Shown piece after piece: positions 16,312 to 24,416 of a stretch of 60,474 bases of DNA (its first letter is position 1; each line of letters starts with the position of its first letter). Location: positions 1-60,474 of the forward strand of contig CAMUYE010000002.1 in the NCBI GenBank assembly GCA_947164825.1, given 5' to 3'. The notes under the pieces were generated by a model. That model did not search any database. It saw only the letters and a list, made by a program, of their open reading frames with translations, and was not told the DNA's origin. Position numbers and translations under genes: made by a program. This DNA is from an uncultured Clostridia bacterium (GTDB taxonomy: Bacteria > Bacillota > Clostridia > Oscillospirales > Oscillospiraceae).

Positions 16312-17259
16312 ATGGCAGGAAAGATCGCCACCCGCGGCGCCTACGGCAAGGCGCTGGTTGAATTTGCCGAGAAGTACCCCAAGCTGGTGGTCCTGGACGC
16401 CGATCTGGCCAAGGCCACCATGACCAAGGATTTTGCCGCCGCCTATCCCGAGCGCTTCTTTGACTGCGGCATCGCTGAGAACAACATGACCGGCATCGCC
16501 GCCGGCATGGCCGCCGCCGGGCTCAAGCCCTTCGCGAATACCTTTGCCATCTTTGCCGCCGGCCGTTCCTACGAGCAGGTCCGCAACTCCATCGGCTATC
16601 CCCATCTGAACGTCACCGTCGTGGGCTCCCACGGCGGCGTCTCCGTGGGCGAGGACGGCGCCACCCATCAGTGCACCGAGGACTTCGCCCTGATGCGGCA
16701 GATCCCCGGCATGCTGGTGCTCTGCCCCTGCGACGGCAACGAGATGCGTCTTGCCGTGGAGGCTCTGCTGAACTATGAGGGCCCCGCCTATCTGCGTCTG
16801 GCCCGCCCCGCCACGGAAATCTTTACCGATGAACTGCCGGACTACAAATTTGAGCTGGGCAAGGGCGTCACCGTCGCCGAGGGCTCCGACGTGAGCATCA
16901 TCGCCACGGGCATCATGGTGGGCATGGCCCTCAAAGCCCGGGAGATCCTGGCGGCGGAGGGCATCTCCGCCCGGGTCATCGACATGCACACCATCAAGCC
17001 CCTGGACGAGGAGCTGGTGCTGAAGGCCGCCCGGGAGACCGGCGCCGTCGTCACTTCCGAGGAGGCCTCCGTGCTGGGCGGCCTGGGCGGAGCCGTGGCC
17101 GAGCTGCTGGCGGAAAACTGCCCCGTCCCCGTGATCCGCCACGGCGTCAACGATACCTTCGGCCGCAGCGGCACCGCCAACGCCGTGCTGGAGTACTACG
17201 GCCTGACCCCCGAAGTCCTGGCCGACAAGTGCCGCAAGGCCGTCGCCATGAAGAAGTAG
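16312..17259 (+). CDS. Transketolase, C-terminal subunit
   Basis: A 315-aa partner of the preceding subunit, starting 2 bp after its stop. It carries the pyrimidine-binding domain (FDCGIAENNMTGIAAGMAAAG near residue 55, with the Glu that activates TPP) and a C-terminal transketolase domain (VIDMHTIKPLD, SEEASVLGGLGGAVAELL). The split arrangement is normal for Firmicutes. The start at 16312 replaces an upstream in-frame start lying inside the previous gene. Confidence 0.96.
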   Translation: MAGKIATRGAYGKALVEFAEKYPKLVVLDADLAKATMTKDFAAAYPERFFDCGIAENNMTGIAAGMAAAGLKPFANTFAIFAAGRSYEQVRNSIGYPHLNVTVVGSHGGVSVGEDGATHQCTEDFALMRQIPGMLVLCPCDGNEMRLAVEALLNYEGPAYLRLARPATEIFTDELPDYKFELGKGVTVAEGSDVSIIATGIMVGMALKAREILAAEGISARVIDMHTIKPLDEELVLKAARETGAVVTSEEASVLGGLGGAVAELLAENCPVPVIRHGVNDTFGRSGTANAVLEYYGLTPEVLADKCRKAVAMKK

Positions 17260-17266
17260 GAAAAAG

Positions 17267-18433
17267 ATGTTCAACCACCCTGACATCTCCCGCGACGCCT
17301 GCATGCTGCACGGCCCGCTGCGCCATCTCGGCTACGACTGGTGGTGGCATTCCTTCACCGCCCAGGACGCCGAGACCGGGGCCGATAAGCCGTTTTTTAT
17401 TGAATTTTTCCTCTGCAACCCCGCCCTGGCCGAGGACGAGCCCGTTCTCGGACAGCTCCCGGCCAACCGGGAGGCAGGCAAGCGGCCCTCCTATCTGATG
17501 GTCAAGGCCGGCGCCTGGGGCGAGGACGCCTGCCAGCTCCACCGCTTCTTTGCCTGGAAGGACATAAAGCTCCAGGCTGAGGCATCCTACCGCGTGGAGG
17601 CTGCAGACTGTCTGGCCAGCGAAACCGCCCTGCGGGGCAGCGTCCGCATCACGCCGGAGCAGGCCGCGGCCCATCCCGAGTGGATGTGTGACGCCGGGGA
17701 GCTGTCCTGGGATCTGCGGCTGGACAAGCAGATCGCCTTCAACGTGGGATACGGAGCCAGCAAGCCCCTGCGGGACGCCGAGGCCTTTGCCATGTACTGG
17801 CACGCCGAGGGCATGAAGACGGCCTATGCCGGAGAGCTCTGCTTCAACGGGCGGCGCTACACCGTCAGCCCGGAGCGAAGCTTCGGCTACGCCGACAAGA
17901 ACTGGGGCCGGGACTTCACCAGCCCCTGGGTCTGGCTGGCCTCCAGCGACCTGATCAGCAAAAAGACCGGAAAGCGGCTGGAAAACTCCGCCTTTGACAT
18001 CGGCGGCGGACGTCCGAAAATCTATTTCGTCCCGCTGGACCGCCGTCTGCTGGGGGTGCTTTGCTACGAGGGCAAGGAGTACGACTTCAACTTCTCCCAC
18101 CTCTGGCTGAACGTCAAAACGGAATTCTCCTTCGCCGAGGAGGACGAGCTGGTCCACTGGAAGGTCCGGCAGGAGAACCTTCACGCGGTGATGGAGACGG
18201 AAATCTTCTGCCGCAAGCGGGAGATGCTGCTGGTCAACTATGAGGCCCCGGACGGGAGCAAGAAGCACAACCGTCTCTGGAACGGCGGCAGCGGCTGGGG
18301 CACGGTCCGGCTTTATGAGAAGGAAGACGGGAAGCAGGTCCTTGTCGACGAACTCGAAACCGCCCACGTGGGCTGCGAATACGGCGAATATGATACCGAA
18401 CAGGCAGGAGAGAAAGACCATGAAGCACTGTGA
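17267..18433 (+). CDS. Tocopherol cyclase-like family protein
   Basis: A 388-aa protein whose opening HGPLRHLGYDWWWHSFTA and later RSFGYADKNWGRDFTSPWVWLASSDL resemble the tocopherol-cyclase-like (lipocalin-type beta-barrel) family found in many Clostridia. Those bacteria do not make tocopherol, so the substrate is unknown. No signal peptide. It starts 7 bp after the transketolase subunit and overlaps the next gene by 14 bp, so translation is probably coupled. Family assignment is from memory of the motifs. Confidence 0.72.
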   Translation: MFNHPDISRDACMLHGPLRHLGYDWWWHSFTAQDAETGADKPFFIEFFLCNPALAEDEPVLGQLPANREAGKRPSYLMVKAGAWGEDACQLHRFFAWKDIKLQAEASYRVEAADCLASETALRGSVRITPEQAAAHPEWMCDAGELSWDLRLDKQIAFNVGYGASKPLRDAEAFAMYWHAEGMKTAYAGELCFNGRRYTVSPERSFGYADKNWGRDFTSPWVWLASSDLISKKTGKRLENSAFDIGGGRPKIYFVPLDRRLLGVLCYEGKEYDFNFSHLWLNVKTEFSFAEEDELVHWKVRQENLHAVMETEIFCRKREMLLVNYEAPDGSKKHNRLWNGGSGWGTVRLYEKEDGKQVLVDELETAHVGCEYGEYDTEQAGEKDHEAL

Positions 18434-19694
18434 TCCCTGTTACGAACAGTACGTCAGCATCCTCAAGGAGGAGCTCCGCCCCGCCATGGGCTGTACCGAA
18501 CCCATTGCCATCGCCTACGCCAGCGCCAAGGCCCGTTCCGTCCTGGGCGCGGTCCCGGAGCGCCTGCTGATCGAGGTCAGCGGAAACATCATCAAGAACG
18601 TCAAGAGCGTTGTGGTGCCCCACACCGGCGGACTGCGCGGGATCCCTGCCGCTGCCGCCGCCGGTGCTGTGGCGGGCGACGCGGAGGCGGAGCTGGAGGT
18701 CCTCTCCCGGGTGACCGAGGCGCAGATCGCCGCTATAGCGGCCTATTTGAAGGCGGCGCCCATCGAGGTCCGCTGCGCGGATACGCCCCACATTTTCGAC
18801 ATTCAGATCACGGCCTTCGCCGGAGACCACAGCGCCTTCGTCCGCATCGTGGACTACCACACGAACCTGGTCTGCGTCCGGCGGGACGGCGAGACTCTGC
18901 TGGAGAAGGAATGCGTCACCAAAGAGGACGGGCTCACAGACCGGAGCTGCCTTTCGGTGGAGGGCATCGTCGACTTTGCCGCCTCCGTGAACCTGGAGGA
19001 CGTGCGGGAGACGCTGGAGCGGCAGATCGAATACAACATGGCCATCGCCGCCGAGGGCCTGCGGGGCAATTACGGCGCCAACATCGGAAAGACCGTCCTT
19101 CGAGGCCGGGAATACGATATCAATTATAAGATGCGCGCCTGGGCTGCCGCAGCCAGCGACGCCCGGATGAACGGCTGCGAACTGCCCGTGGTCATCAATT
19201 CCGGCTCCGGCAACCAGGGCATCACGGCCTCCGTCCCGGTCATCGTCTATGCCCGGGAGATGGGCTTCTCCCACGAGGAACTGCTGCGGGCCCTCTGCGT
19301 GTCCAACCTGATCACGACCCACCTGAAAACCGGCATCGGCAGATTGTCCGCCTACTGCGGCGCGGTCAGCGCCGGCGTCGGCGCGGGGGCGGGCGTGGCC
19401 TGGCTCAAGGGCGGCCGCTTCGAGATGATCGCCCACACGGTGGTCAACGCCGTGGCCGTCACCTCCGGGATCATCTGCGACGGGGCCAAGGCCAGCTGCG
19501 CCGCCAAGATCGCCGCCGCGGTGGACGCCGGGCTTCTGGGTCTTGCCATGTACGAGGACGGCAACCAGTTCTTCGGCGGCGACGGCATCGTCAAGAAGGG
19601 CGTGGAGAACACCATCGCCACCGTGGGCCGCCTGGCCCGCTGCGGCATGGAGCAGACCGACAAGGAGATCATCAATCTGATGATGGAGCAGTAG
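18420..19694 (+). CDS. L-cysteine desulfidase family protein (UPF0597, CdsB/YhaM-like)
   Basis: A 424-aa protein of the UPF0597 family, whose members include Fe-S dependent L-cysteine desulfidases that give pyruvate, ammonia and sulfide. Conserved blocks: MGCTEPIAIAYASAKAR near residue 21, GGLRGIPAAAAAGAVAGD near 72, NSGSGNQGITASVPVI near 259, and cysteine blocks AYCGAVSAG and ICDGAKASCAAKI that are likely cluster ligands. The ATG at 18420 sits inside the end of the previous gene. A strong terminator follows 10 bp after the stop. Confidence 0.88.
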   Translation: MKHCDPCYEQYVSILKEELRPAMGCTEPIAIAYASAKARSVLGAVPERLLIEVSGNIIKNVKSVVVPHTGGLRGIPAAAAAGAVAGDAEAELEVLSRVTEAQIAAIAAYLKAAPIEVRCADTPHIFDIQITAFAGDHSAFVRIVDYHTNLVCVRRDGETLLEKECVTKEDGLTDRSCLSVEGIVDFAASVNLEDVRETLERQIEYNMAIAAEGLRGNYGANIGKTVLRGREYDINYKMRAWAAAASDARMNGCELPVVINSGSGNQGITASVPVIVYAREMGFSHEELLRALCVSNLITTHLKTGIGRLSAYCGAVSAGVGAGAGVAWLKGGRFEMIAHTVVNAVAVTSGIICDGAKASCAAKIAAAVDAGLLGLAMYEDGNQFFGGDGIVKKGVENTIATVGRLARCGMEQTDKEIINLMMEQ

Positions 19695-19704
19695 AAATGC
19701 GCAA

Positions 19705-19757
19705 ATCCCCCCGACCGCCTTCTCCCTTATGGGAAGGCGGCCGGGGGGATGTTTTTT
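19705..19757 (+). terminator. Rho-independent terminator
   Basis: ATCCCCCCG...CCGCCTTC pairs with GAAGGCGG...CGGGGGGAT (19705-19722 with 19731-19750), then T6. It ends the transketolase operon and faces the convergent gene at 19762. Confidence 0.92.
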
Positions 19758-19761
19758 CGCC

Positions 19762-20604
19762 TTATTGAGCGGTGCCGGGGATGGGGATCGGTTCTTTGAT
19801 CACCGTCGAATCGATTTCGATCGTTCCGGTCTCTTTGCTGATTTTCGTAACGGTTTTTATCAGGCCGACCGTGTCTTCTATGCCCCAGTCTCCGCCGGAC
19901 CCATTCAACTTGTACTGGGTATAGAAATACGCGCGGTCCGTTTCTTCAAAACAGCGGAAAAAGGCGTTGGGGTTCTCCAGATCCATTACGGTCAGAACGG
20001 TTTCATAGTCGAGCTTCTGAAAAACAACGTCCCGGAAGGAATAGTGCGTTTTTCCTCCGTAGTAGTCGGAATCACCCTTTGTGAATTTGATCACGCTGTC
20101 CTTATAGAAATTGATCCGATACGCGAAGGGGCCCTGGACGACCCGGAACTGATAGTACAGATCGTTCTCCCCGATATATTCCACGTGATACTCGGAATAG
20201 GAGTCGGATCCTGCAAAATCCCAGGCGATTTCCTCCGCCTGTTCCAGAGAAGAGACGGAGCCCGACAGCCAGATATTGCCCTCATACCACATTTCGCCGG
20301 GATAGCCGTTTTCACCCTCCAGAAAATCCACGGAGAAGCTGTCGAATTCCCGCCGATCCCGGGTCAGCTGCAGCTTTGGCTGGTTTGCGAGCTCGATCAA
20401 TTGTTCGTCCGTGATCTGCTCGAGGGCCGCGATCAGCTCCTCCTGCGTCATGTTTTTCATGTGCTGAAAGGCTGCGCTGGATTCGGTTTCAGGCGCGGAG
20501 GGGGCCTCCGTTTTGAGCGATTGCTTCACGATGAAGAAGACCACGGCGGCAAGAAGCGCGGCAGCGCAAAGCGCATAGCACACGATCCGTTTTTTCGACA
20601 TCAT
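19762..20604 (-). CDS. Hypothetical protein with N-terminal membrane anchor
   Basis: A 280-aa protein with a signal anchor at about residues 5-25 and a Ser/Thr/Glu-rich linker, then an acidic outside domain. A MTQEELIAALEQITDEQLIELANQ segment near residue 52 suggests helical hairpins. No family recognised. Two ATG codons are adjacent at the start; the GGGAGG site sits slightly better for the second. It lies 11 bp after the alpha/beta hydrolase gene and is probably co-transcribed with it. Confidence 0.72.
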   Translation of the reverse strand: MMSKKRIVCYALCAAALLAAVVFFIVKQSLKTEAPSAPETESSAAFQHMKNMTQEELIAALEQITDEQLIELANQPKLQLTRDRREFDSFSVDFLEGENGYPGEMWYEGNIWLSGSVSSLEQAEEIAWDFAGSDSYSEYHVEYIGENDLYYQFRVVQGPFAYRINFYKDSVIKFTKGDSDYYGGKTHYSFRDVVFQKLDYETVLTVMDLENPNAFFRCFEETDRAYFYTQYKLNGSGGDWGIEDTVGLIKTVTKISKETGTIEIDSTVIKEPIPIPGTAQ

Positions 20605-20615
20605 GTTCCTCCCTT

Positions 20616-21383
20616 TCAGAGTCCGGACGCGCCTGCGGAATCCCGATCACGGGCTTCGAGCCAATCACGGACCGCGGCGCACATCTTCTCCAAATGCCGG
20701 TCGAAGCAGTGGGTGTCCCCCTCCACGGGGACCAGGGTGCAGTGCTTGTAGAGGGCCGCGGCCTGCTCCGCAAAGGGGTAGGGGACGGTTTCGTCTGCGG
20801 TGCCCTGGACGATCAGCACCGGGCCCTCGTAGGCCCGGATCGCGGGCTCCACTTCGATGGACTGGGCCACGCGGAAATAATTGCCGCTCAGGCTCACGCC
20901 GCTGCCCAGGGGGACCTCCTCGGGAATGTTGTCGGGGTCGAAGGGCTGGCCCAGCATGTTGCCCATCCGGGTCATGGCGGGGATCACCCAGGCAGGGGAG
21001 AGGGGGATCAGCCCCGCGACGGCGTCCTTCCGCTCCGCTGCCGCCAGCATGACGGCCAGACCGCCCTGGGAGTGGCCCGAGAGGTAGATCTTCGATACGA
21101 AGTCCAGCCGCCGCATCCGGTCGATGATCGCGGTCAGCTCTTCCACCCAGATCCGGATATTGTGGTCGCGGAAGCTGCCGCCGCTGTGGCCGTGGCCGTA
21201 GAGCTCCACCCGGAGCACGGCGTATCCCGCCTCCCGGGCCGCCTTCGCCGCGCCGAGAATATGGGGCTCCTCCATGTGGCCCGTGAAGCCATGGGTGAGG
21301 ATCAGCAGGGGACTTTTCTCCTCCTCATTGTCCGGCGTTTCCAGCTTGGCGTTCAGCCGAACGCCGCCGACGTCAAAGAACAT
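20616..21383 (-). CDS. Alpha/beta hydrolase, feruloyl/acyl esterase-like
   Basis: A 255-aa alpha/beta hydrolase. The oxyanion region is ILTHGFTGHMEEPHI, the nucleophile elbow is LSGHSQGGLAVML (Ser near 102), and the acid and base are probably QGTADETVPYP and VEGDTHCFDRHLEKM (His near 230). The pattern resembles cinnamoyl/feruloyl esterases, but the substrate is not fixed by sequence. Start at 21383 with GGAGGTG just upstream; the frame extends further but would translate an ATGCAAA array. Confidence 0.88.
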   Translation of the reverse strand: MFFDVGGVRLNAKLETPDNEEEKSPLLILTHGFTGHMEEPHILGAAKAAREAGYAVLRVELYGHGHSGGSFRDHNIRIWVEELTAIIDRMRRLDFVSKIYLSGHSQGGLAVMLAAAERKDAVAGLIPLSPAWVIPAMTRMGNMLGQPFDPDNIPEEVPLGSGVSLSGNYFRVAQSIEVEPAIRAYEGPVLIVQGTADETVPYPFAEQAAALYKHCTLVPVEGDTHCFDRHLEKMCAAVRDWLEARDRDSAGASGL

Positions 21384-21403
21384 AGCGGACACCTCCGAGA
21401 ATA

Positions 21404-21442
21404 GAATGCAAAATGCAAAGCGCAAAATGCAAAATGCAAAAC
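21404..21442. repeat. Heptamer array, family ATGCAAA
   Basis: AATGCAA and GCGCAAA units with a 7-bp period, directly upstream of the hydrolase ribosome binding site. Confidence 0.8.
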
Positions 21443-21470
21443 GGTTCGTGGGATTGTGTAAATCGGGATT

Positions 21471-21580
21471 TGTAGCGCCGTAGGGGGCGGCGTCCCCGAC
21501 GCCCCGAACATGCCGTTATCTGATACGTGCGGGCCGTCGGGGACGCCGGCCCCTACGGCGAGAGCTCTACAAATCCGAAT
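21471..21580. repeat. Long nested GTAG inverted-repeat element, copy 1
   Basis: Two facing GTAG palindromes (21480-21504 and 21531-21556) are enclosed by an outer inverted pair, TTTGTAG and CTACAAA. About 110 bp recurs at 52264-52373 with one mismatch that I can see. The layout resembles a bacterial interspersed mosaic element made from two REP units. The rest of 21384-21699 is the heptamer array and the promoter of the next gene. Confidence 0.85.
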
Positions 21581-21632
21581 TTGTGTTTCTGTTCTCAGTA
21601 TACCATAGAGCAGAAAAAAAGCAATACAGTTC

Positions 21633-21661
21633 TTGTAATTCCCCGCGGAAAACTGTATAAT
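21633..21661 (+). promoter_or_regulatory. Promoter of the DUF523 operon
   Basis: TTGTAA at 21633-21638 and TATAAT at 21656-21661, spaced 17 bp. Confidence 0.7.
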
Positions 21662-21699
21662 AAAAACAATAGGCCCAACAGAGAGAGGGGGACGTCCGT

Positions 21700-22134
21700 G
21701 TGATCCTGATCAGCGCCTGCCTTGCAGGGATCCCATGCCGGTATGACGGCGGGGCCAACACCGTTACGACTCTGACGGAGCTGACGGCCCGGGGCGAGGC
21801 CCTGCCCGTCTGCCCCGAGGTCCTGGGCGGCCTGCCCACGCCCCGGATCCCCAGCGAGCGCCTGCCCGACGGGCGGGTCGTCAACGCGGCGGGGGAGGAC
21901 CTGACCGAGGCCTTTCGCCTGGGCGCGGAGCGAGCCCTGGAGCTCTGTCGGATTCACGGCTGCAGCTGCGCCGTACTCAAAGCCCGCAGCCCCTCCTGCG
22001 GCAAGGGCGTCATCTACGACGGAAGCTTCACCCACACCCGGGTTCCCGGCGACGGCGTCTTCGCCGCCCTGCTCCGGGAAAACGGCGTCCGGATCCTGAC
22101 CGAAGAGGAATACCTGAACACACTTCAACCATAG
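21700..22134 (+). CDS. DUF523 family protein (YbbK-like)
   Basis: A 144-aa protein starting with GTG at 21700. The family pattern is clear: ILISACLAGIPCRYDGG at the start, CPEVLGGLPTPRIPSE near 46, and CAVLKARSPSCGKG near 88. The conserved cysteines suggest a metal or cluster site. The function of DUF523 is not established. First gene of a three-gene operon with DUF4298 and DUF2804 members. Confidence 0.9.
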   Translation: MILISACLAGIPCRYDGGANTVTTLTELTARGEALPVCPEVLGGLPTPRIPSERLPDGRVVNAAGEDLTEAFRLGAERALELCRIHGCSCAVLKARSPSCGKGVIYDGSFTHTRVPGDGVFAALLRENGVRILTEEEYLNTLQP

Positions 22135-22146
22135 GAGGCAAACACC

Positions 22147-22443
22147 ATGACACAGACGGAACGAATTGAGAAGTTTGAAATTCTGTTGGACCGGGCGGAC
22201 AAGACCAACGAGATCCTGGCCCGGGCCCTGGAGGCCTTTGAGAAGGCGGCGCCCCTCTGCGCCGAGCTGGACGAATATCTGAGCGGCGAGGATTGGAAAC
22301 AGGATTTTGAGGACGACGAGGCGGGACGCCTGCCCGCCGAGCTCAAACGGGGTGTCCTCTCCGAGGACGGGATCTTCAACGTCCTGGAGGAGCGGCGGCA
22401 GCTCATGGCCGAGATGCTGGAGCTGGTGGCCCGGAGCCTGTAA
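22147..22443 (+). CDS. DUF4298 family protein
   Basis: A 98-aa acidic, helical protein starting MTQTERIEKFEILLDRADK, with YLSGEDWKQDFEDDEAGRLP in the middle and LKRGVLSEDGIFNVLEERRQL near the end. This order matches DUF4298, a small family of unknown function. It follows the DUF523 gene by 12 bp after AGGAGG. Confidence 0.82.
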   Translation: MTQTERIEKFEILLDRADKTNEILARALEAFEKAAPLCAELDEYLSGEDWKQDFEDDEAGRLPAELKRGVLSEDGIFNVLEERRQLMAEMLELVARSL

Positions 22444-22455
22444 TTGGTGAGAAGT

Positions 22456-23529
22456 ATGAACCGTACCTACAAAAGCTGGCTGGAAACGGACTTCCGCTCT
22501 GAACAGCGGGAATACAAGGAACCCGCGGAGCTGCTGGGGCCCGATGGACGGCTCCTGGCCGCGGGCTGGGCCCGGCACAACGTCTTCGACTACGACCGGA
22601 GCCGGGTCCGCCATCCCCTGCGCCGGAAGGAGTGGGACTTCTACCAGATCTCCGACGGACATTACATGGTGCAGATCAGCTTCGCCAACATCTCCCTGGG
22701 GGGCTACGCCTCGGCGGTGCTGGTGGACCTGAAAGAGGGGAAGACCCTCTGCTCCAAGATGGCCCCCTTCCTGGGCGGCAAGGACAAGTACGTCCTGCCC
22801 TCCAAGGGCGACGTGCCCGGCAGGGTCCGCATGGAAGTCGGAAAGTCCGTCTTTGAGACCGTCACGGAGCCGGAGCGCAGGAGCCTGCGCTTCGAGCTTG
22901 GGGACGTTTCCGCCGCGTTTACCATGGACATCCTTCCGGAGCAGGAAAATATCACCACGGTTTTGCCCTTCGAGGGAAGGCCGGACCGCTATTTCATGAC
23001 CACCAAGCAGAACTGCATGCCCACCGAGGGCGTCTTCCGCATGGGGGAGCAAAGCTGGTCCTTTGAAAAGACCGATACCTTCACGGTTTTGGACTGGGGC
23101 CGGGTCTGCACGCCCTACCGCCTGGTCTGGTACTGGGGCAACGGTTCCGGCCGGGTCCCCGGCCCTGACGGCAGGGAACACCTGTTCGGATTTGAGATCA
23201 CCTGGGGCATCGGCGACGAGTCCAACGCCACGGAGACCTGCGTGTTTTATGACGGCAAGGCCCACAAATTCGGCCCGGTGGACGTGAAGACTTTCCCCAA
23301 GCCCGACAAATACATGGAGCCCTGGGAATTTGCCTCCCAGGACGGACGCTTCCGGCTGACCATGCGCCCCTTTTTCGACCACCACACGGATCTCAATATC
23401 CTGGCCATGCGGATGCACTCTCACCAGGTCCACGGCCTATGGAGCGGATCCGTGACCCTGGACGACGGGACGGTGCTGGAGATCCGGGATCTCTACGCCT
23501 TCTGCGAATACGTGGAGAACCGCTGGTAG
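22456..23529 (+). CDS. DUF2804 family protein
   Basis: A 357-aa protein with the DUF2804 pattern: LLGPDGRLLAAGWARHNVFDYDR near the start, ISFANISLGGYASAVLVDL, CTPYRLVWYWGNGSGRV near 220, and HQVHGLWSGSVTLDDG near the end. The family appears distantly related to lipocalin-like hydroxyneurosporene synthase folds and has no assigned role. I use ATG 22456; GTG 22447 is possible. Likely part of the DUF523 operon. Confidence 0.82.
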   Translation: MNRTYKSWLETDFRSEQREYKEPAELLGPDGRLLAAGWARHNVFDYDRSRVRHPLRRKEWDFYQISDGHYMVQISFANISLGGYASAVLVDLKEGKTLCSKMAPFLGGKDKYVLPSKGDVPGRVRMEVGKSVFETVTEPERRSLRFELGDVSAAFTMDILPEQENITTVLPFEGRPDRYFMTTKQNCMPTEGVFRMGEQSWSFEKTDTFTVLDWGRVCTPYRLVWYWGNGSGRVPGPDGREHLFGFEITWGIGDESNATETCVFYDGKAHKFGPVDVKTFPKPDKYMEPWEFASQDGRFRLTMRPFFDHHTDLNILAMRMHSHQVHGLWSGSVTLDDGTVLEIRDLYAFCEYVENRW

Positions 23530-23531
23530 AT

Positions 23532-23580
23532 TAGTTAACATAACGCAAAATAGTTGACATAAACAAGATAGTTTACATAA
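23532..23580 (+). promoter_or_regulatory. Three direct repeats TAGTTNACATAA upstream of the exporter gene
   Basis: TAGTTAACATAA (23532), TAGTTGACATAA (23551) and TAGTTTACATAA (23569) are spaced 19 and 18 bp, close to two helical turns, so a regulator could bind them on one DNA face. The middle copy contains TTGACA. Confidence 0.5.
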
Positions 23581-23603
23581 CATAAATCAGAGGAGGGAGC
23601 TCC

Positions 23604-24371
23604 GTGATCAACGGCTATCCTCTTTGGGTCGTCCTGCTCATCGGCCTGGGCGTCTTTGCCGCCGGTTTCGTGGACGGGATCGGCGGAGGCGGCGGCATCA
23701 TCTCGGTGCCGGTTTACCTGCTGACGGGGCTTCCCGCCCACTTTGCCCTGGGGACCAACAAGATGTCCTCCTGTATCGGCACCGCCGTCTCCACTGCCCG
23801 CTATCTCAAAAAAGGCTATGTGGATTGGAGCCTTGCGCTCCCCTCGGCGCTTCTGGCCATTGGGGGAGCGTTTGTCGGCACGAAGCTCCAGCTCCTGGTG
23901 GATGAGCGCATCCTGAAATACGTGCTGCTCCTGGTCCTGCCGCTGGCCGCGGCGGTGCTGCTGCGAAAGAAGAGCCTCCCGGAGACCCGGGGCGAGCTGT
24001 CCCTCCCGAAGCGTCGGCTGGCGGTCTGGGGTTCCTCTCTGGTGATCGGGGTCTACGACGGCTTCTACGGGCCGGGCACCGGGACCTTCCTCCTGCTGGC
24101 CTTCTGCGCCTTGGGCAAGTTAGACGTGCGCACCGCATCGGGCAATGTCAAGATTGCCAATCTCTCCTCCAATCTCAGCGCGCTGGCCACCTCTCTGCTG
24201 GCCGGGAAAGTGCTCATCGGCGTGGGCCTGATCGCCGCGTGTTTTTCCATTGCCGGGCATTACCTCGGCTCAGGTCTTGCCATCAAAAACGGTGCGAAGA
24301 TCGTCCGCCCCGTGATTCTGATCGTGATCCTGCTTCTGACCGTAAAAATCATCATAGAACTGATCGGCTGA
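23604..24371 (+). CDS. TauE/SafE family anion exporter (TSUP)
   Basis: A 255-aa membrane protein with about eight helices and two internally similar halves. The N-terminal GFVDGIGGGGGIISVPVYLLTGLP and the middle GVYDGFYGPGTGTFLLLAF are the paired family signatures. TSUP proteins move sulfite, sulfoacetate or other small anions; the substrate is not evident here. GTG start at 23604 with AGGAGGG upstream, behind three direct repeats that look regulatory. Confidence 0.92.
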   Translation: MINGYPLWVVLLIGLGVFAAGFVDGIGGGGGIISVPVYLLTGLPAHFALGTNKMSSCIGTAVSTARYLKKGYVDWSLALPSALLAIGGAFVGTKLQLLVDERILKYVLLLVLPLAAAVLLRKKSLPETRGELSLPKRRLAVWGSSLVIGVYDGFYGPGTGTFLLLAFCALGKLDVRTASGNVKIANLSSNLSALATSLLAGKVLIGVGLIAACFSIAGHYLGSGLAIKNGAKIVRPVILIVILLLTVKIIIELIG

Positions 24372-24416
24372 CCTCGCGCCCGCGCAGCCCGATCCCCCGA
24401 AAAGGAGACGCCCGCC

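Noticed and set aside
23532-23580. Minimal CRISPR-like repeat
   Set aside because: Only three 12-bp units with 6-7 bp between them; fits an operator array.
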